This document shows positions 44,569 to 56,400 of a DNA stretch of 64,000 nucleotides, one piece after another (the first letter of the stretch is position 1; every line of letters starts with the position of its first letter). The notes below the pieces were generated by a model. The model made no database searches. It saw only the letters and a list, made by a program, of their open reading frames with translations, and was not told where the DNA came from. The stretch comes from Nannochloropsis oceanica (Eukaryota > Sar > Eustigmatophyceae > Eustigmatales > Monodopsidaceae). The DNA lies in NCBI GenBank assembly GCA_004519485.1, contig CP038121.1:434001-498000 (forward strand). Direction: 5' to 3'. The position numbers and the translations under genes were made by a program.

Positions 44569-46460
44569 CTAGACCGGGATCCTTAACACCTCACTCGCAT
44601 TCCGCCACACAACCCCCTCCCTCCACTCCTCTTCCTCCATCCCTCCCTCCCCCTCTACCTCCTCCCACAATATCTCATAGTTCTTCATAGTCGATGCCCA
44701 CAACCTCCCCTCCTTCCTTCCTCCCTCCATGTCCCCCTCCCTTTCCACCGGCGGAAAGAACGGATGATCCGTTCCCCACATCACCTTCGCCCCTCCTCCC
44801 TCCCTCCCTCCCTCCCTCCCTCCCTCCCTCAAAAACGACCTCAATCCTTTCAAACCCGCGCTGTGGTATATGACACTGTCGTACACAAAATTACGTCGCA
44901 GGTAAAACGAAGGCAAACGCTCCAGCCTCCCTATTGCCCCTCCTCCTCCCTCCCTCCATCCCCCTCCATCTGCGAACCGGGAGGAAGGGAAGATAGGAGT
45001 ACCATCACCACCACCACCAGCAGCGGCAGCCGCATCAGCAGCACAAGGAGCAGGGGACGAGAAGGCGACATCATGCTCCACACAACTGTCGAGCCGGCCG
45101 GCAAGAAACGGTAGCGTGCCCCCCGCATGGGCCAGGAGGAGGAGGAGGGAGGGGTATCGATCGAGAAAGCCCGACAGGACCAAGCGGGCGACCGCGAGGG
45201 AGGTCTCAAAGGGGAAGCCGAGGGCAAGAGGGAGGACGTGACCGAAGGCGCCCGTCTTCCCACCCTCCCTCCCTCCTCCCCTGAGGCCATAGTGAGGGTG
45301 CACGAAGAGTACGAGCTTTAGTCGTTCACAGGCCTCGTATATTCCCTCCATTAACGGGTCGTCAAGCCCTGTGGCGAGGGAATGAGGGAGGAAGGGTGGG
45401 AAGGTGGGAAGGAGGACAGTGGAATGAGTGGGTATATTCTTCATCCACAAACAAATGGGACAAACATAAATCAACGTCACACCTCCCATCCTCCCTCCCT
45501 CCCTCCCCCCCTCGTCACCTTGAGCTGGGATGATCACACCACGCATAGTACTATTCAATGGAGGGGAAGCAAGTCGTTCAATTTCTTTGATCAGAACGGA
45601 AGCCCCGTAGGAAGGATGGTGGAGGAGGGAAGGATGGAGGGGGAGGAAACCGAAAGCGTACAGTCGCTGCAAGGAGGAGGGGGAGGAGGAGGAGGAGCAG
45701 AGTGCGTGCAGCTCGTCGTTGAGTTCTCGGGCGAGGGGGAGGGCTTCGGAAGGAGGGAGGAAGTCCAGCCAGGGATTGGCAGGGGAGAGGACGCTGGCTT
45801 GGATCCCTGTAGTGCGATGAGGAGAGAGAGAGGGAGGAAGGAAGGGAGGGAGGGAGGAGGAAGGGAGGGAATGTTTGATGTCGGTGAAAGGAATGAGGTA
45901 GTTCAGCAAGGGACTGCAGGGGGGGGGGGCTGCTGACTGGAATACACGTCGTTTGAATGAGGAGGAAAGGATGTAAGGGAGGATAAGTTTATGCCTCATC
46001 TTCCTTCGAATTTACCGTGAGAGTCCATGAACGCCAGCTTTTCCTCGATACTCCAGTACTCCCTTCCAATCGGCCGGCCACTTGCCGTGGTGGCATCCAC
46101 ATCTTCCCCTGGTAGGATCAAAAGGCGTTCGGATGCTTCAATTGGACTGCCTGGTGGCGGGTGAGTAACACGAGGCACCTCACTGCGGCTTCGTAGGAGG
46201 TTCATGTACCCAGGTAAATAGAGATGGGTGTGGACGTCGATAGCCTTGCCGAATAGAGGTTTTTCGGTGATGGTCTTGTAAGGGTGCTGTTGCCGCCGAT
46301 TTGTTGTTGGGCTGGACGTGAAGGCAGCGGCGTGTTCATGTTGATGAAGAGGGCAAGGAGGAGGACGAGGGGACATGGGGGGAGTGGTGCCTGCTCTTGC
46401 CCCCTGGCGAGCCATTGCGTTACCCCGCCTGGCAAAGGCGAGGCTTGAGGGGCGACTCAT
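44569..46460 (-). CDS. ACMSD-like metal-dependent amidohydrolase/decarboxylase
   Basis: Amidohydrolase-2 (TIM-barrel) family, related to 2-amino-3-carboxymuconate-6-semialdehyde decarboxylase. Exons 46460-46016, 45806-45519 and 45368-44569 sum to 1533 nt, 510 residues. Metal-binding AIDVHTHLYLPGYM (H-x-H), LVLFVHPHYGL (second His), LLLLLAHAGGTLPFLAGRLD (third His region) and VMWGTDHPFFPP (catalytic Asp) occur in the family order. WLDFLPPSEALPLARELNDE fits the substrate-side helices. The first 85 residues are low-complexity and could be a targeting region (MSRPSSLAFARRGNAMARQG is Arg-rich, no acids, mitochondrion-like). Gly/Glu-rich inserts between the His motifs make it longer than the usual 330-350 residues. 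Substrate not known; quinolinate-branch metabolism is only one possibility. Divergent from the acyl-CoA synthetase gene. Confidence 0.85.
44793..44831. repeat. (CTCC)n tandem run within the amidohydrolase CDS
   Basis: About nine CTCC units, read on the minus strand as a repeated Gly-Arg-Glu-Gly peptide. Unit length four means that length changes shift the frame unless in threes. Confidence 0.8.
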
Positions 46461-47094
46461 GCCTGTGGTATAATACGTGTGAGTGAGTATACGAGTGTAC
46501 GTGCCGAGCGGAGCCGCTTGTGTTTCAAGAGGCCCGTGGGGAGCTGAGTTATTTCAGCCTCCTCCAACTTTTCCGCGACGGCTTTGAACCGAGCGACATC
46601 TGACATCCTGCCCAGATCCTGTTCCGTACAGTCCTGGGAGTGTCAACCCGTCCAATTCGCCTTTTTTTCCGATACCAGCCCACTGAACCACATGCAAAAC
46701 ACCAGGATGGTCAGCCTTTTCTTTGTGCCTCGGACAACCGACTGCAACGATCGAGCATAGGCAAAGCAGCGGCTAAGAGGACCTATACCCTTCACCTTTT
46801 GGTGTCAAGGAATGTGAGTTGCCGTTCGGTGTTCCAAAACGAAATAAGCCTTTGGGCAAAAAAATAATGGCTTTAGCCTGGTTGAAAGGTGTCAAAATTT
46901 TATATGAGACTCACAAGAGATCTGCCTGTCTCGATGCCGCTGCCCCCTGGTTAGCTTGTCGAACACGACACTGACAATCCCCTCCTCCCGTCCTTTCCCA
47001 GGCAATAAGGCAAGTGCAACAACCTTCTGTTGGTTTCGCACCCACATCCACCGCAGCATTCGAAAAGAAGGCCTCGATACCAAGCTTAAGAATA
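46461..47094. promoter_or_regulatory. Divergent intergenic region (amidohydrolase / LACS)
   Basis: About 630 bp between starts, likely both promoters and the LACS leader. The frame of LACS exon 1 stays open upstream but has no ATG before 47095. Confidence 0.5.
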
Positions 47095-47886
47095 ATGCAT
47101 CGCTTCAAGCCACTTTCCAATCGGGTAGTTCTCGGCCACTGGATAGGCCCACAGACCTTGACACAACCCGCCCCCTCTTCGTTTTGCGTGACACGGCTTC
47201 GATCCATAATCCGGGCGTCGTCCTCATCCTCCCAGTCTTTAACGACAACCATCGCTCCCACCTTTACCAACCTCGTCGAAATGCAGCAAAAGTATGCCCA
47301 TGTCCTCCTCCCACGTACTTCCCAGCAGCCACATACGACGCTGACTTCCCCTCACTCCCCTTCCACAGTGTCGTTCGATCCCAGGGCCACAAGGAGTTCC
47401 TCGGTTACAAGCCCAACGCCACCAGCCCTTATCAATGGGTGACCTACAAGGAGTTTGGGGGCATGGTGGACAAGGCCAAGTACCTATTGCAGCAGGCGGG
47501 CATTGGACCGGGGGATAAGGTAAGGGCGGGTAGGTGGAGGTCCGCAGCGAGGTCGCATGTGCAAGACTGGTACCCTCGGAAAATTCTGTCCAGCACTTAT
47601 GCATGTTTAGACAATGGATAATCAGGCGTTTCGCTTTCTTTCCCTTCTATTCCGCTCTCATCCTTTCAGGTCGCCGTCATAAGCCGCAATCGGGTCGAAT
47701 GGGCTGTGGGCTGCATGGCCTCCCTCAGCCTGGGCGCGACCTGGGTGCCGATGTATGAAGAGCAACGAATGAATGAATGCGAATATATTCTGAAGGATTC
47801 GGGTGCCAAGCTGCTATTGGTGGGGAGTGAAGAGACTTACGATAAGACCCGGCACTTTCTCGCCTCGAACAGCGCCGGCAGCAGCA

Positions 47887-47922
<36 letters not shown>

Positions 47923-49609
47923 TTACACAGCAAGGTTTTCAAGGCCCTGTGCCGTCTTTGCAGGACATTTGGACGTTTGATATTGATGTGCCTGCGCGCA
48001 TGGCCATGGTGTCTCCTTCGATGCTTGCTTCCTCCCCCTCCTCCCCCCACATCCACGCTGACGATGTCGCCGTGTTGATTTACACTTCAGGCACGACAGG
48101 CACGCCCAAAGGAGTGGAACTCACGCATGCAAATTTGTGCAGCAACATTCAGGGAATGTGGGAAGTGGTCAAGCCGGAAGATATGCCCGATGCCCTCTCT
48201 CTTGCCTTCCTCCCCTGGGCTCACAGCATTGGCTTGAATTGCGAATTGTTCAACATGATGAGCCGTGGTGCCCGCGTGGCCCTCGCGCAGGACATAAAGA
48301 CCATTGCTAGTGATATCAAGGAGGTGAAGCCCAATATTTTGTTCGCTGTTCCCACGCTTTATAAGAAAGTGTATGATAAAATCCAGGATAAGATCAATTC
48401 GTCGGGGAGATGGAGTAGGTGGCTGGTCGATACAGCAGTCGCGGTAGCCGAGAAACGGTTGCAGGTCCTGAGGGAAGGAGGGGTGTTGAGCCTTGTGCTG
48501 CAATTGCAGTATAATTTGGTGGATCGGATCGTTCTGAGCAAGTTGCGAGAGACGATGGGGGGAAATGTAAAGCTCTCGCCGGTGGGGGGGTCGAAAATGA
48601 GTTTGCCCGTGACGAGGTTCTTTGAGGCAGCCTTGGGTATTGCGATTCTCGAGGGGTACGGCCTGTCGGAGACAAGTCCCTTGTTGAGTATAAGTCGACC
48701 AGAGGTGCAGACACGGCGTTTGGGATCCGTTGGGCAGGCAGTAAAGGGCGCGGAGCTGGCGGTGGTGAGGGATGGGCGGCGTGTGCCGGAGGGGGAAGAA
48801 GGAGAGGTGTGGGCAGCTGGTCCGATGGTGTTTAAAGGGTACTTGAGCAAGGAGGAGGAGACGGCAGCAGCGTTTGGGGAGTTGGAAGGGAGGAAGTGGT
48901 TCAGGACAGGGGACTTGGGCAGGCTTTCTGAGGGGTTCTTGACGGTACGTGCGAGGGGGGGTCAGAAAATAGAAAAATAAGGAAGAGGAAGAGAGGAAGG
49001 ACACACGTGCATTGTCTCCTGAGATGAGAAAAAGGGATGTTGCTCAGTGTTTTTAATTGTCTGCTTGTCTGCACTTCATCACAGATCACTGGCCGCCTCA
49101 AGGAACTCTACAAGCTGGAGAACGGAAAATACGTTTGCGCGCCCGTCGTCGAAAAAGCCCTCCTTGAGAGCGAGTACATCTCCCAAGTCGTCTTGCACGG
49201 GGCTGACCTCCCCTTCAATGTTGCCCTGATCGTGCCCAATTGGGAAAAACTCACTTTGTGGGCTCTGAGCAGCAAGCTAGCCGGACTATCCCCCACGCCG
49301 AGCAAGGAAGAGTTGAGTGCCCATCCGGAAGTGCAAGCTTTTATGCGTCAAACCATCGTCCTAGCCTGTAAAGACAAGGTGAAAAAATACGAAATGCCCC
49401 AAGAATGGCTCTTGCTCACCGAGGCCTTTACTGTCGAGAATGAGATGCTGACCCCAAAGATGAGCATCAAGCGCCATGCCGTCATCAAAGCCTATCTTCC
49501 CGCCCTCACTGCCCTGTATGAGCAAGCTGCCATTGCTCATCGTTCCAAGTCCCGGACGAAGGAGACAGTGGCGAACCAACAGCCATGTGATGATGCGCTT
49601 GCTGCTTAG
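47095..49609 (+). CDS. LACS: Long-chain acyl-CoA synthetase
   Basis: Activates fatty acids to acyl-CoA with ATP, feeding membrane lipid, oil or beta-oxidation. Exons 47095-47291, 47369-47519, 47670-48944 and 49085-49609 sum to 2148 nt, 715 residues. The N-terminus MHRFKPLSNRVVLGHWIG is basic and Ser-rich, resembling an organelle leader. Exon 2 begins VVRSQGHKEFLGYKPN and YQWVTYKEFG. Exon 3 holds the P-loop LIYTSGTTGTPKGVELTHAN, LPWAHSIGLNCEL, ILEGYGLSETSPLLSISRPE (A5 motif) and KWFRTGDLGRLSEGFL (A7). Exon 4 starts ITGRLKELYKLENGKYVCAP (A8, the fatty-acid synthetase version) and has NEMLTPKMSIKRHAVIKAY with the catalytic Lys. A Ser run coded by AGC repeats (47882-47920) sits in a surface loop. 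I prefer donor 47292 (AA|GTATGC) because it keeps the frame. Confidence 0.95.
47882..47920. repeat. AGC repeat encoding poly-Ser in LACS
   Basis: About twelve AGC units with one AGG interruption; a length-variable surface loop is likely. Confidence 0.85.
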
Positions 49610-50353
49610 GATTGAGGGAGTGGAGGAAGAGGGGGGGGGGGGGGGGAAGTAAGGAGGAGATGGCGAAGCTTCGGGAGCGCCCTGCCCGCGGGGACGGGAC
49701 AAGAGGAGCGGCATTAATCCTCCATTTTTATTTTTCTTTAAATCAAATTGAAGTATCTGGAGGAATTGATAAGTGATATATAAGAGGAAAAGATATCTGG
49801 AGGAATAGATAAGTGATATATAAGAGGAAAAGACGCTTGTGTTACCGCTTGTTTATCAGTTTGCGTTTGTATATATCCCCCTTTTGTGAAGCAATGTACA
49901 CGAATTAGGAGCGAAAAGAGGAAGAGGTAATGAAGGATAATAGAGGAGGGAGGATAATACTGACAATACAAGCCAAGAAAATAAATATTTATGGTAAGTA
50001 AGGCCCGGCACATATTGATTGTTGCTAAAGAAAGAGGAAAAGAGACCCTGCCCTCGCGTTATATTGAGAGTACACGATTCACACGAAAATCATATATTTT
50101 TCCACTGAAACGAATTTTCATGCAACACACAAGAATGGGTGAAACGTAAATGTGCTGTCTCTTCGAAGATGGTGAAAAGAGAAAAAAAATACTTGAGGAA
50201 AATGGAATGAGAGGGGAGGGTAGGAGGGAGGAGGGAGAATCACACCTCCTTGGTGATGTGTATATGTGCCAAACAAATCCGAGCTCTGTATTCATGGACC
50301 ATTACAAGTAGAAAAAGAAGACGAGAGCCCAAGTCATATACAACTTTCTTTTT
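49610..50353. other. Convergent 3' intergenic region (LACS / Chibby-like)
   Basis: Contains a G homopolymer of about 16 (from 49631), a perfect-looking 40-bp tandem duplication and A/T-rich sequence (49735-50120). No gene; the longest frame (91 residues) is within A/T-rich sequence without motifs. Confidence 0.5.
49754..49833. repeat. Tandem duplication, 40-bp unit, two copies
   Basis: TATCTGGAGGAATTGATAAG and the following 20 bases are repeated at 49794-49833 with a single change (ATTGAT to ATAGAT). Near identity indicates a recent event in the 3' flank of LACS. Confidence 0.95.
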
Positions 50354-50953
50354 CTACTTCCCCCTAATCGTGTATCTTTCCTCGCCCTTGCCTTTCTTCT
50401 TACTGCTGCAACCGCTGCTTGTCGTCAGTCCTGGGTCCAAGCCATGATTAAGCATCCGCGCATAACACCTCTCCAATTCCCGATGGTACTCCTCTGCCTT
50501 AATTCTCTCTTGATCATAGCTCTGCAATGTATGCGACTCATCCAGCTGCGCAATCGCCAGCATCTCGATCAGGAGCTGGTTCTTGAATTTGAGTGTGGCC
50601 ACCTCCTCGACAGTCGCTGCAGAGGCAGCCGCAATTTCTTGCGCGGCCCGGTGACGTTGCTCTGCCTCGGTCTCGGATGCTCGAGCTACTTGTTGCTCCC
50701 ACCGCACTTCACTAAGCTGCTCTGTCAGTTGCTGCAGTTTCTCCTCGTACTCTCGCACAAGAGCGTCGTCGACTTGCCAGCCGCCGTCGGTAAAGACCAT
50801 CCGTGTCTTCCCCATGGTGCCCAGGGTCATGTCCAGGCCCAAAACTTCTTCCTTTTCGGGAACTCTTTTTCCGCATCCTGATCCATTTTCCTCTACGAGG
50901 CTCGAGGCAGAGGTGTTGGTACGCCCAAACCACGAGCTTCTTTTTCGAGTCAT
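50354..50953 (-). CDS. Chibby-family coiled-coil protein (candidate)
   Basis: Single exon, 199 residues from the chosen start (50953); the frame is open upstream with ATGs at 50986, 50998, 51055 and 51205, so the N-terminus is uncertain. Seen: a basic Ser-rich start (TRKRSSWFGRTNTSASSLVE), then EEVLGLDMTLGTMGKTRMVF and TDGGWQVDDALV, then a long coiled coil (EKLQQLTEQLSEVRWEQQVA; EEVATLKFKNQLLIEMLAIA). The order - Ser-rich segment, LGL-x-(5-8)-M-x-L, a F-x-x-G-x-W strand, then coiled coil with N-x-L-L-x-x-x-x-L-x-x-M-L - matches animal Chibby (CBY1), where LGLEYGSPTMNLAG and LKFENGQWIAE precede NNLLRLKVDILLDMLSE. Chibby acts at basal bodies and cilia in animals. The tail (SSGCSSKKKGKGEER) is basic. 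Only 256 bp separate this start from ALG7. Similarity is by eye; an unrelated coiled-coil protein is possible. Confidence 0.6.
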   Translation of the reverse strand: MTRKRSSWFGRTNTSASSLVEENGSGCGKRVPEKEEVLGLDMTLGTMGKTRMVFTDGGWQVDDALVREYEEKLQQLTEQLSEVRWEQQVARASETEAEQRHRAAQEIAAASAATVEEVATLKFKNQLLIEMLAIAQLDESHTLQSYDQERIKAEEYHRELERCYARMLNHGLDPGLTTSSGCSSKKKGKGEERYTIRGK

Positions 50954-51209
50954 GGTACCACCCAAACCCGATGTGGTTTTATGCATGGATAGGAACATGG
51001 ACGGTGGCAGGTGCCTTTTGGGGGTTGAGGAGAATGAAGAAGAGGCTGATCGCATGCCTGTGTGTAAGGTGAAATGTGTCTGAGCTTCGATACGGAGGAA
51101 AGTAGCCAAAAACCAGGGACCAAATGAAAATGTGGGCCAAAGAACAACACTCTCGTAACAACGGAAAAGCACAAAAAAAGCAACGGCCACACCCACCTTC
51201 TTCATTCAA
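50954..51209. promoter_or_regulatory. Short divergent promoter region (Chibby-like / ALG7)
   Basis: At most 256 bp between the two starts, less if an upstream ATG of the minus-strand gene is used. The tightest head-to-head pair in the window apart from HUS1/MED18, so a shared promoter is likely. Confidence 0.45.
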
Positions 51210-52938
51210 ATGCCTCACCAACAACGCTCCATCCCATGCGCGAGCAAAGACAGGATGGCGCCTGCCTTACGCAGTAGCAAAGCGAAGAATGGGAACAACA
51301 TGCCTTCCTCTTCTAGCCCTTCGGCCTCCACCACCCCATTCATCCTCCCCTCTGCAGCATCATCCTACCAGCTGTGGGACGCTTTCTACGTGCTCTTGCT
51401 CTTGGTTCTGCCCCTCAAGCTCTTGCTTGATCTACCCGCAGATGCATTTGGACGAGAACCAGCCAATGCTCGCAAATATATCTTGGAGCAATTGGGCATT
51501 GCGGCCGCGGGATTCTTTGGGGTGGTGCACATGGTGAATGTGATGGGGGATTACTGCCGACGGAAGCAGCAAACCGGCATGGATCTTTGCAAGAAAGGCA
51601 CTCCTTTAGGTGAAGTATCTATTCCAGAATCGCAGGGCTTGGCACCGGGTATAATTTATTTGGTGATCATCATTGCGTGTCAGATGCTTTACACCCAGAG
51701 TCCCGAGAGTCTGGCTAATTACAACTCGTCCCTGCTGTCGATTTGCTTCATGCTCTTCTTAGGGTTTGTCGATGATGTGCTGGTACGTACATTCTTCGAC
51801 TTTTCATTCTACTGCTTTTATGGCACGTAGTTTGTTTAATGCCTTCTTTCCTTATTCTGCTCGCCCTCCGCATCCATAATCCCTCTCCCCTCGCTCGCTT
51901 GCTCCATCGCTCACTAGGACCTCCCGTGGCGGTACAAGCTAATTCTCCCGCCCATCGCCACTCTACCCCTCCTCTGCTCGTACAGCGGCTCCACCTCCGT
52001 CATCATCCCCAAGCCCCTGCGCTCCCTCCTCTGGAGCAACAGCAGCAGCAGCAGCAGCAGCGGTGGGCTGACGGGACTAGGGCACTTGTTGAGTGTATTT
52101 GTGACGGTGGACGCCCAGGCTAGAGGGAAGATAGTGGACTTGGGCTTGTTTTTCATGATATACATGGCATTGCTCGCTGTCTTTTGTACGAATGCGATTA
52201 ACATATACGCGGGGATCAATGGCTTGGAGGCGGGACAGAGTCTTGTGATTGGGGTGGGGATTCTGGTTTTCAAATTGTGGGAAATTCTGTATGAAAATGA
52301 TGGGAAAGGTAAGTCAAATACAGGAATGAGAGAGACAGAGAAGTAAAGCTTATAAGAGTCTCACAAGCCTCCTCTCCCTCCTTTCTCCCCTCCCGCCTTT
52401 CCTTCTTCCTAAAGCGGGACCCGCCCAAGTGCTATCCCTCACCCTCATCCTCCCCTTCATCAGCGTCGTCCTCGGCCTCCTCTACCACAACTTCTACCCC
52501 GCTCGTGCCTTTGTCGGTGACACCTTCTGCTATTTTGCCGGGATGACCTTCGCCGTCATCGGGGTACACGGACATTTTTCTAAAACCCTCTGCTTCCTCT
52601 TCCTTCCCCAAATCGCGAATTTCCTCCTCTCCCTCCCTCAGCTTTTCAAGCTGGTCCCGTGTCCTCGTCACAGGCTACCACGGTTTGACCCTGCCCTTGG
52701 GCGGCTCTTGCCTTCCATATGTCCATGTGGGAAGGGGGACTACGTATGGGTGAAGCGCTTGTTTGGCTTGTCTCCTGAAAATGATTTTTTCATAAATCTG
52801 ACTTTAATTAATGCGGTCTTGAGACTTTTGGGGCCATTGCACGAGAGGACTTTGTGCCTGCTGCTGTTGCTGTTACAAGTGGTTTGTTGTCTTGGCACCA
52901 TGTTTTTGCGTTTTCACTTGGCGCATTTGTTTGCGTGA
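51210..52938 (+). CDS. ALG7: UDP-GlcNAc:dolichyl-phosphate GlcNAc-1-P transferase (ALG7/DPAGT1)
   Basis: Multi-pass ER enzyme for the first step of N-glycan precursor synthesis, the target of tunicamycin. Exons 51210-51782, 51918-52308 and 52415-52938 sum to 1488 nt, 495 residues. Membrane helices include [17 protein letters not shown] and [17 protein letters not shown]. Motifs: [18 protein letters not shown] across the first junction (the DDxxD-like metal site), [20 protein letters not shown] (the NAxNxxxGxNGLE motif) and [20 protein letters not shown] (the family FxGDTF motif). The C-terminal [20 protein letters not shown] and [11 protein letters not shown] match the cytosolic loop of the eukaryotic enzyme (FIPQxxNFLYSxPQLF, CPRHRLP). 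Acceptor of intron 2 is AAAG, less usual but frame-consistent. A second ATG at 51255 is possible. Confidence 0.96.
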
Positions 52939-53409
52939 GGGAGAATGGGACAGGAGAGAAACAGGGAGACAGGGAAGGAGGATTAGACTACGTAACATCA
53001 TCAAGCCTTGATAAGTATAAATCGTCTTTATGCGTGCGAAAGGAGGTGGCTGTCTCTACCCCCCATTGAAAGGTCAGGATTTCTGGTTGTTAGAACTCGA
53101 TGTGCTTTTTTCCCCTTGAACTTGTTTCCTCTCCTCTTTCGCTTGATGCTCCTTCGCTGGTATGTATTATTATTGTTGGTGATGGATATGTGTGTTTTCT
53201 AAATCCACCTTCTGCCTGCTACCTGAAAAGACTTTATTACTATTTGTATGCCCATTCTTTTACTTCTGCTGCTGCTGCTGCTACCTACAACTGTGAATGC
53301 TGCGCTTCTCCAACCTGGAATCTACGCGTATATGCTTCATAACGTAGACCCACATAGACATAGAATAACAAGCATTGTTCTTTCCCTCCCTTCCTCCCTT
53401 CTCCATCCT
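52939..53409. other. Convergent 3' intergenic region (ALG7 / ABCG)
   Basis: About 470 bp, no gene recognised. T-rich with a CTGCTGCTG run near 53267-53284; expected to contain two 3' UTRs. Confidence 0.5.
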
Positions 53410-56400
53410 CTACCTCCTCTCGTGATTAACCCATACAAGACTCACGTACGTCAAGCCCCTGAACACCACCATGTTCAACAACAAAATCGGCACCGTGAAC
53501 CATTTCGAGAACCCTTCAAAACCCAGGCTTTCCACCATAGTCTGATACGGATCGGGACTGTAATACACGGCCGGTAGATCCCGATAACTCACCCTCGCGT
53601 TTCCCTCGAACTCATTAATCACCAGTCCCTGAAAAGCCCACCTCGCGAAGCTCACATCCGGGCACCACGTCCCAAGCCAGGAAGGAAGGGAGGGCAAGCG
53701 CACGATAAACCCGGCGAAGGAGGAAAATATGAAGAGGGTGGCGGGAAAGACGGCCACGGCCGTTTGGGGACTATGCAGGGTAATGGAGAGGAGTTGGCAG
53801 AAGAAGAGGGCGCAGAGGGAGCAGAGCATGATGATCAGATAGAAGTACCCAAAACAGGCAAAGCTGTTGTGGAGCCCGGACATGGTGTAGACGATGGCAC
53901 TGTACAGCAGCGTGTTGAGGATGTTTTGGGGGACGTAGGAAGCGGCACACGTCATCCAGTAGGAGAAAGGACCGTAGACATGCGCCCCCTTTTCGCGGTA
54001 GTAAAGCAATCGATCCTCGTGCACTCCGGGAATCGTCTGCTGGTTCCCAACCATCACAAACATGATGGCAAAGAACAGCAGGCTCAACCTGCTTTGAATC
54101 GCCGTCGATGCTACTTGCCAATATAAACTCCCATAAAACAATGCCACCAGGATATGCCGCAACACGCCCACAACCACCGGCCGTCGATTCCGCCTCATTT
54201 TCAAAAACTGTCTTTTCACCAGAATGTGATTGATCTGGAGCATGTCCCTTGGGAACAGCCGTCCCTCCAACCCCGCCCCCGCCTCCCCCTCCTCCCTCCC
54301 TCCCTCCCTCCCCCCCAGGACAGCCGCATCCAAACTATCACTGAACTGCGCGCACAGCTCCGACGCCCGATACAATGCTGCTAGCTCTCTTACATCCCTC
54401 TTCCTTCCCCCCCTCGTCTGCAAGGTGCCGGAGGAGGCGGCCATCACGTACTCGGCCGGGTTCATGCCCTTGCTGAACATGAAGTCCAAGGCCGGGCTCG
54501 AGAAGTACTTGACGGCTTCGTGCGTGGTCCCGTAATAGATCTGCTCCCCCTGCGCCATGAGGATGAGCTTGTCGAAGAGCGCAAAGACCTCGATGGAGGG
54601 CTGGTGGATGGTGCAGCACACTGTCCGGTTTTGATTGGCGAGGTTGCGGACGGCGGCCATGACTTCGTAAGAGATGTTGGAGTCCTGGGGCAAAGGAGGG
54701 AAAGTGAAAGAGAGGAAATGAGGGGGAAAGGAAGGGAGGAATAGAAGGATAAGATCCTCATATAGTAAAAGGACAGGCACAACTTTTCACCATTTTCATA
54801 CATATACTCCCCGCCCTCCCTCATTTCCTCCCTCCATCCCTCCCCCGTACTCACCAATCCCGTCGTCGGCTCATCCAAGAAAATTATACCCGGCAGATTA
54901 ATGATCTCCACACCTATAGTCAGCCGCCTGGCTTGGCCCCCACTGATGCCCTTCCTCAAGGTATCGCCCACCAGGACGTCAGCAACCAACTCCAGCCCCA
55001 ACATCCCCAGCACGTTTTCCACCCGCTTCTTCCTCTCCGCTACCCCCACCGACTCCTTGATCCGCAACAAGGACGCAAACCACAACGTCTCCCGAACCGT
55101 GAAACACCCTATGTGGACGTTATCCTGCGTCACATATGAACACCTCGTCCGGTTTGGCATCCCGGCCTTGCCATTGAAGTAAACCTCCCCCACGATGTAC
55201 CCCGAGGTCTTCCTCCCCGCCAAGACGTCAAGCAACGTCGTCTTCCCCGCCCCACTACCCCCCATTAATGCGCACATCTCCCCGGGGTTGATCCTTCCAC
55301 TGGCTCCCTTCAGCAGCATCTTCTCTTTCTCCGCCCCATCACTCCTGCTACGGCGACTGCTGCGTCGCCCAGCGAGGGGTCTATCCAGGGAATAAGTTAA
55401 ATTTCGAAACACGAGCCGAATGCCCCCACATTTTTGGATGTTCGAACTCCGCGACTCATAGTCCTTCACATCCAAGCACTCCCCCCCATCCCCTCCCCCT
55501 TCCTCTGGCCCACTCTCACCGTACGGCTGCTGGAAGCCCCACGCTCCTCCCCCTCCTCCCTCCCTCCCTCCCCCTCGGTTCAGCCTCGAGTCGATCGACG
55601 CCGTGTCGCTCGTGCCGGTCAGGCTCTCCAGCAACACCCGCGGAATGTCCAGATCTTTCTCGTCTGCAGCCAGTAGCTTCTGTCTCAACCCTTTACTTGT
55701 CCCCCCCGAGGCAGCAGAAGAATGAGGCCTGTATTGACCTGCAACATCAGCAATTGTGCTCGACAGGTGATAAGCACCCTTCCTCCCTCCCCTCCTGCCC
55801 CTTCGTAGGCCCGCTTCCTCGTCCACTTCCCCGTCCTCATCGTTAATGCTATCTTCGTCCTCGTCCTCGTCTTCCTCCTCGTCCTCCTCTTCCCTCTCCA
55901 ACAACAACGTGGCCCTCAAGGCACTCCCTCTCTCCTCCCTCTCCTCCCCCCTTGCTTTCTCCCTCCCCCGCCCCCTCCCTCCCACATACACCAACTGACT
56001 CTTCTTCGGCAAGAGTCCCCAGTATACACTCCCATTCATTAAGAGGAGGAAGATGAAAAGCACCGGAAAGCTCTCTGCAGGCCTCCAGTCACTGAAGCCG
56101 TAGTACTCCATGGTGCTCGCCCCGTCGGCCCGGACCGAGAACTGCGACGCCACCATCCCCTCATAACACCACCGGGGATATGACACGTAACTGGCCCATA
56201 CCCAGCCACTCGGCAAGTCCTGCAACGGCACCGTGAAGCCCGCAAAGGACGTGAGGAACAAAAACGTGACAGGAAAGATGGCGAGGGCCACCTGGGAGGA
56301 TGGGGCGGCAGCGGCCAGAAATTGCGCGAAGTAGAAGGAGATCAGGTTGTTAAGCATGGTGATAAAGAGGGTGTACCAGAAGACGGAGGGGGAGTGGTCG

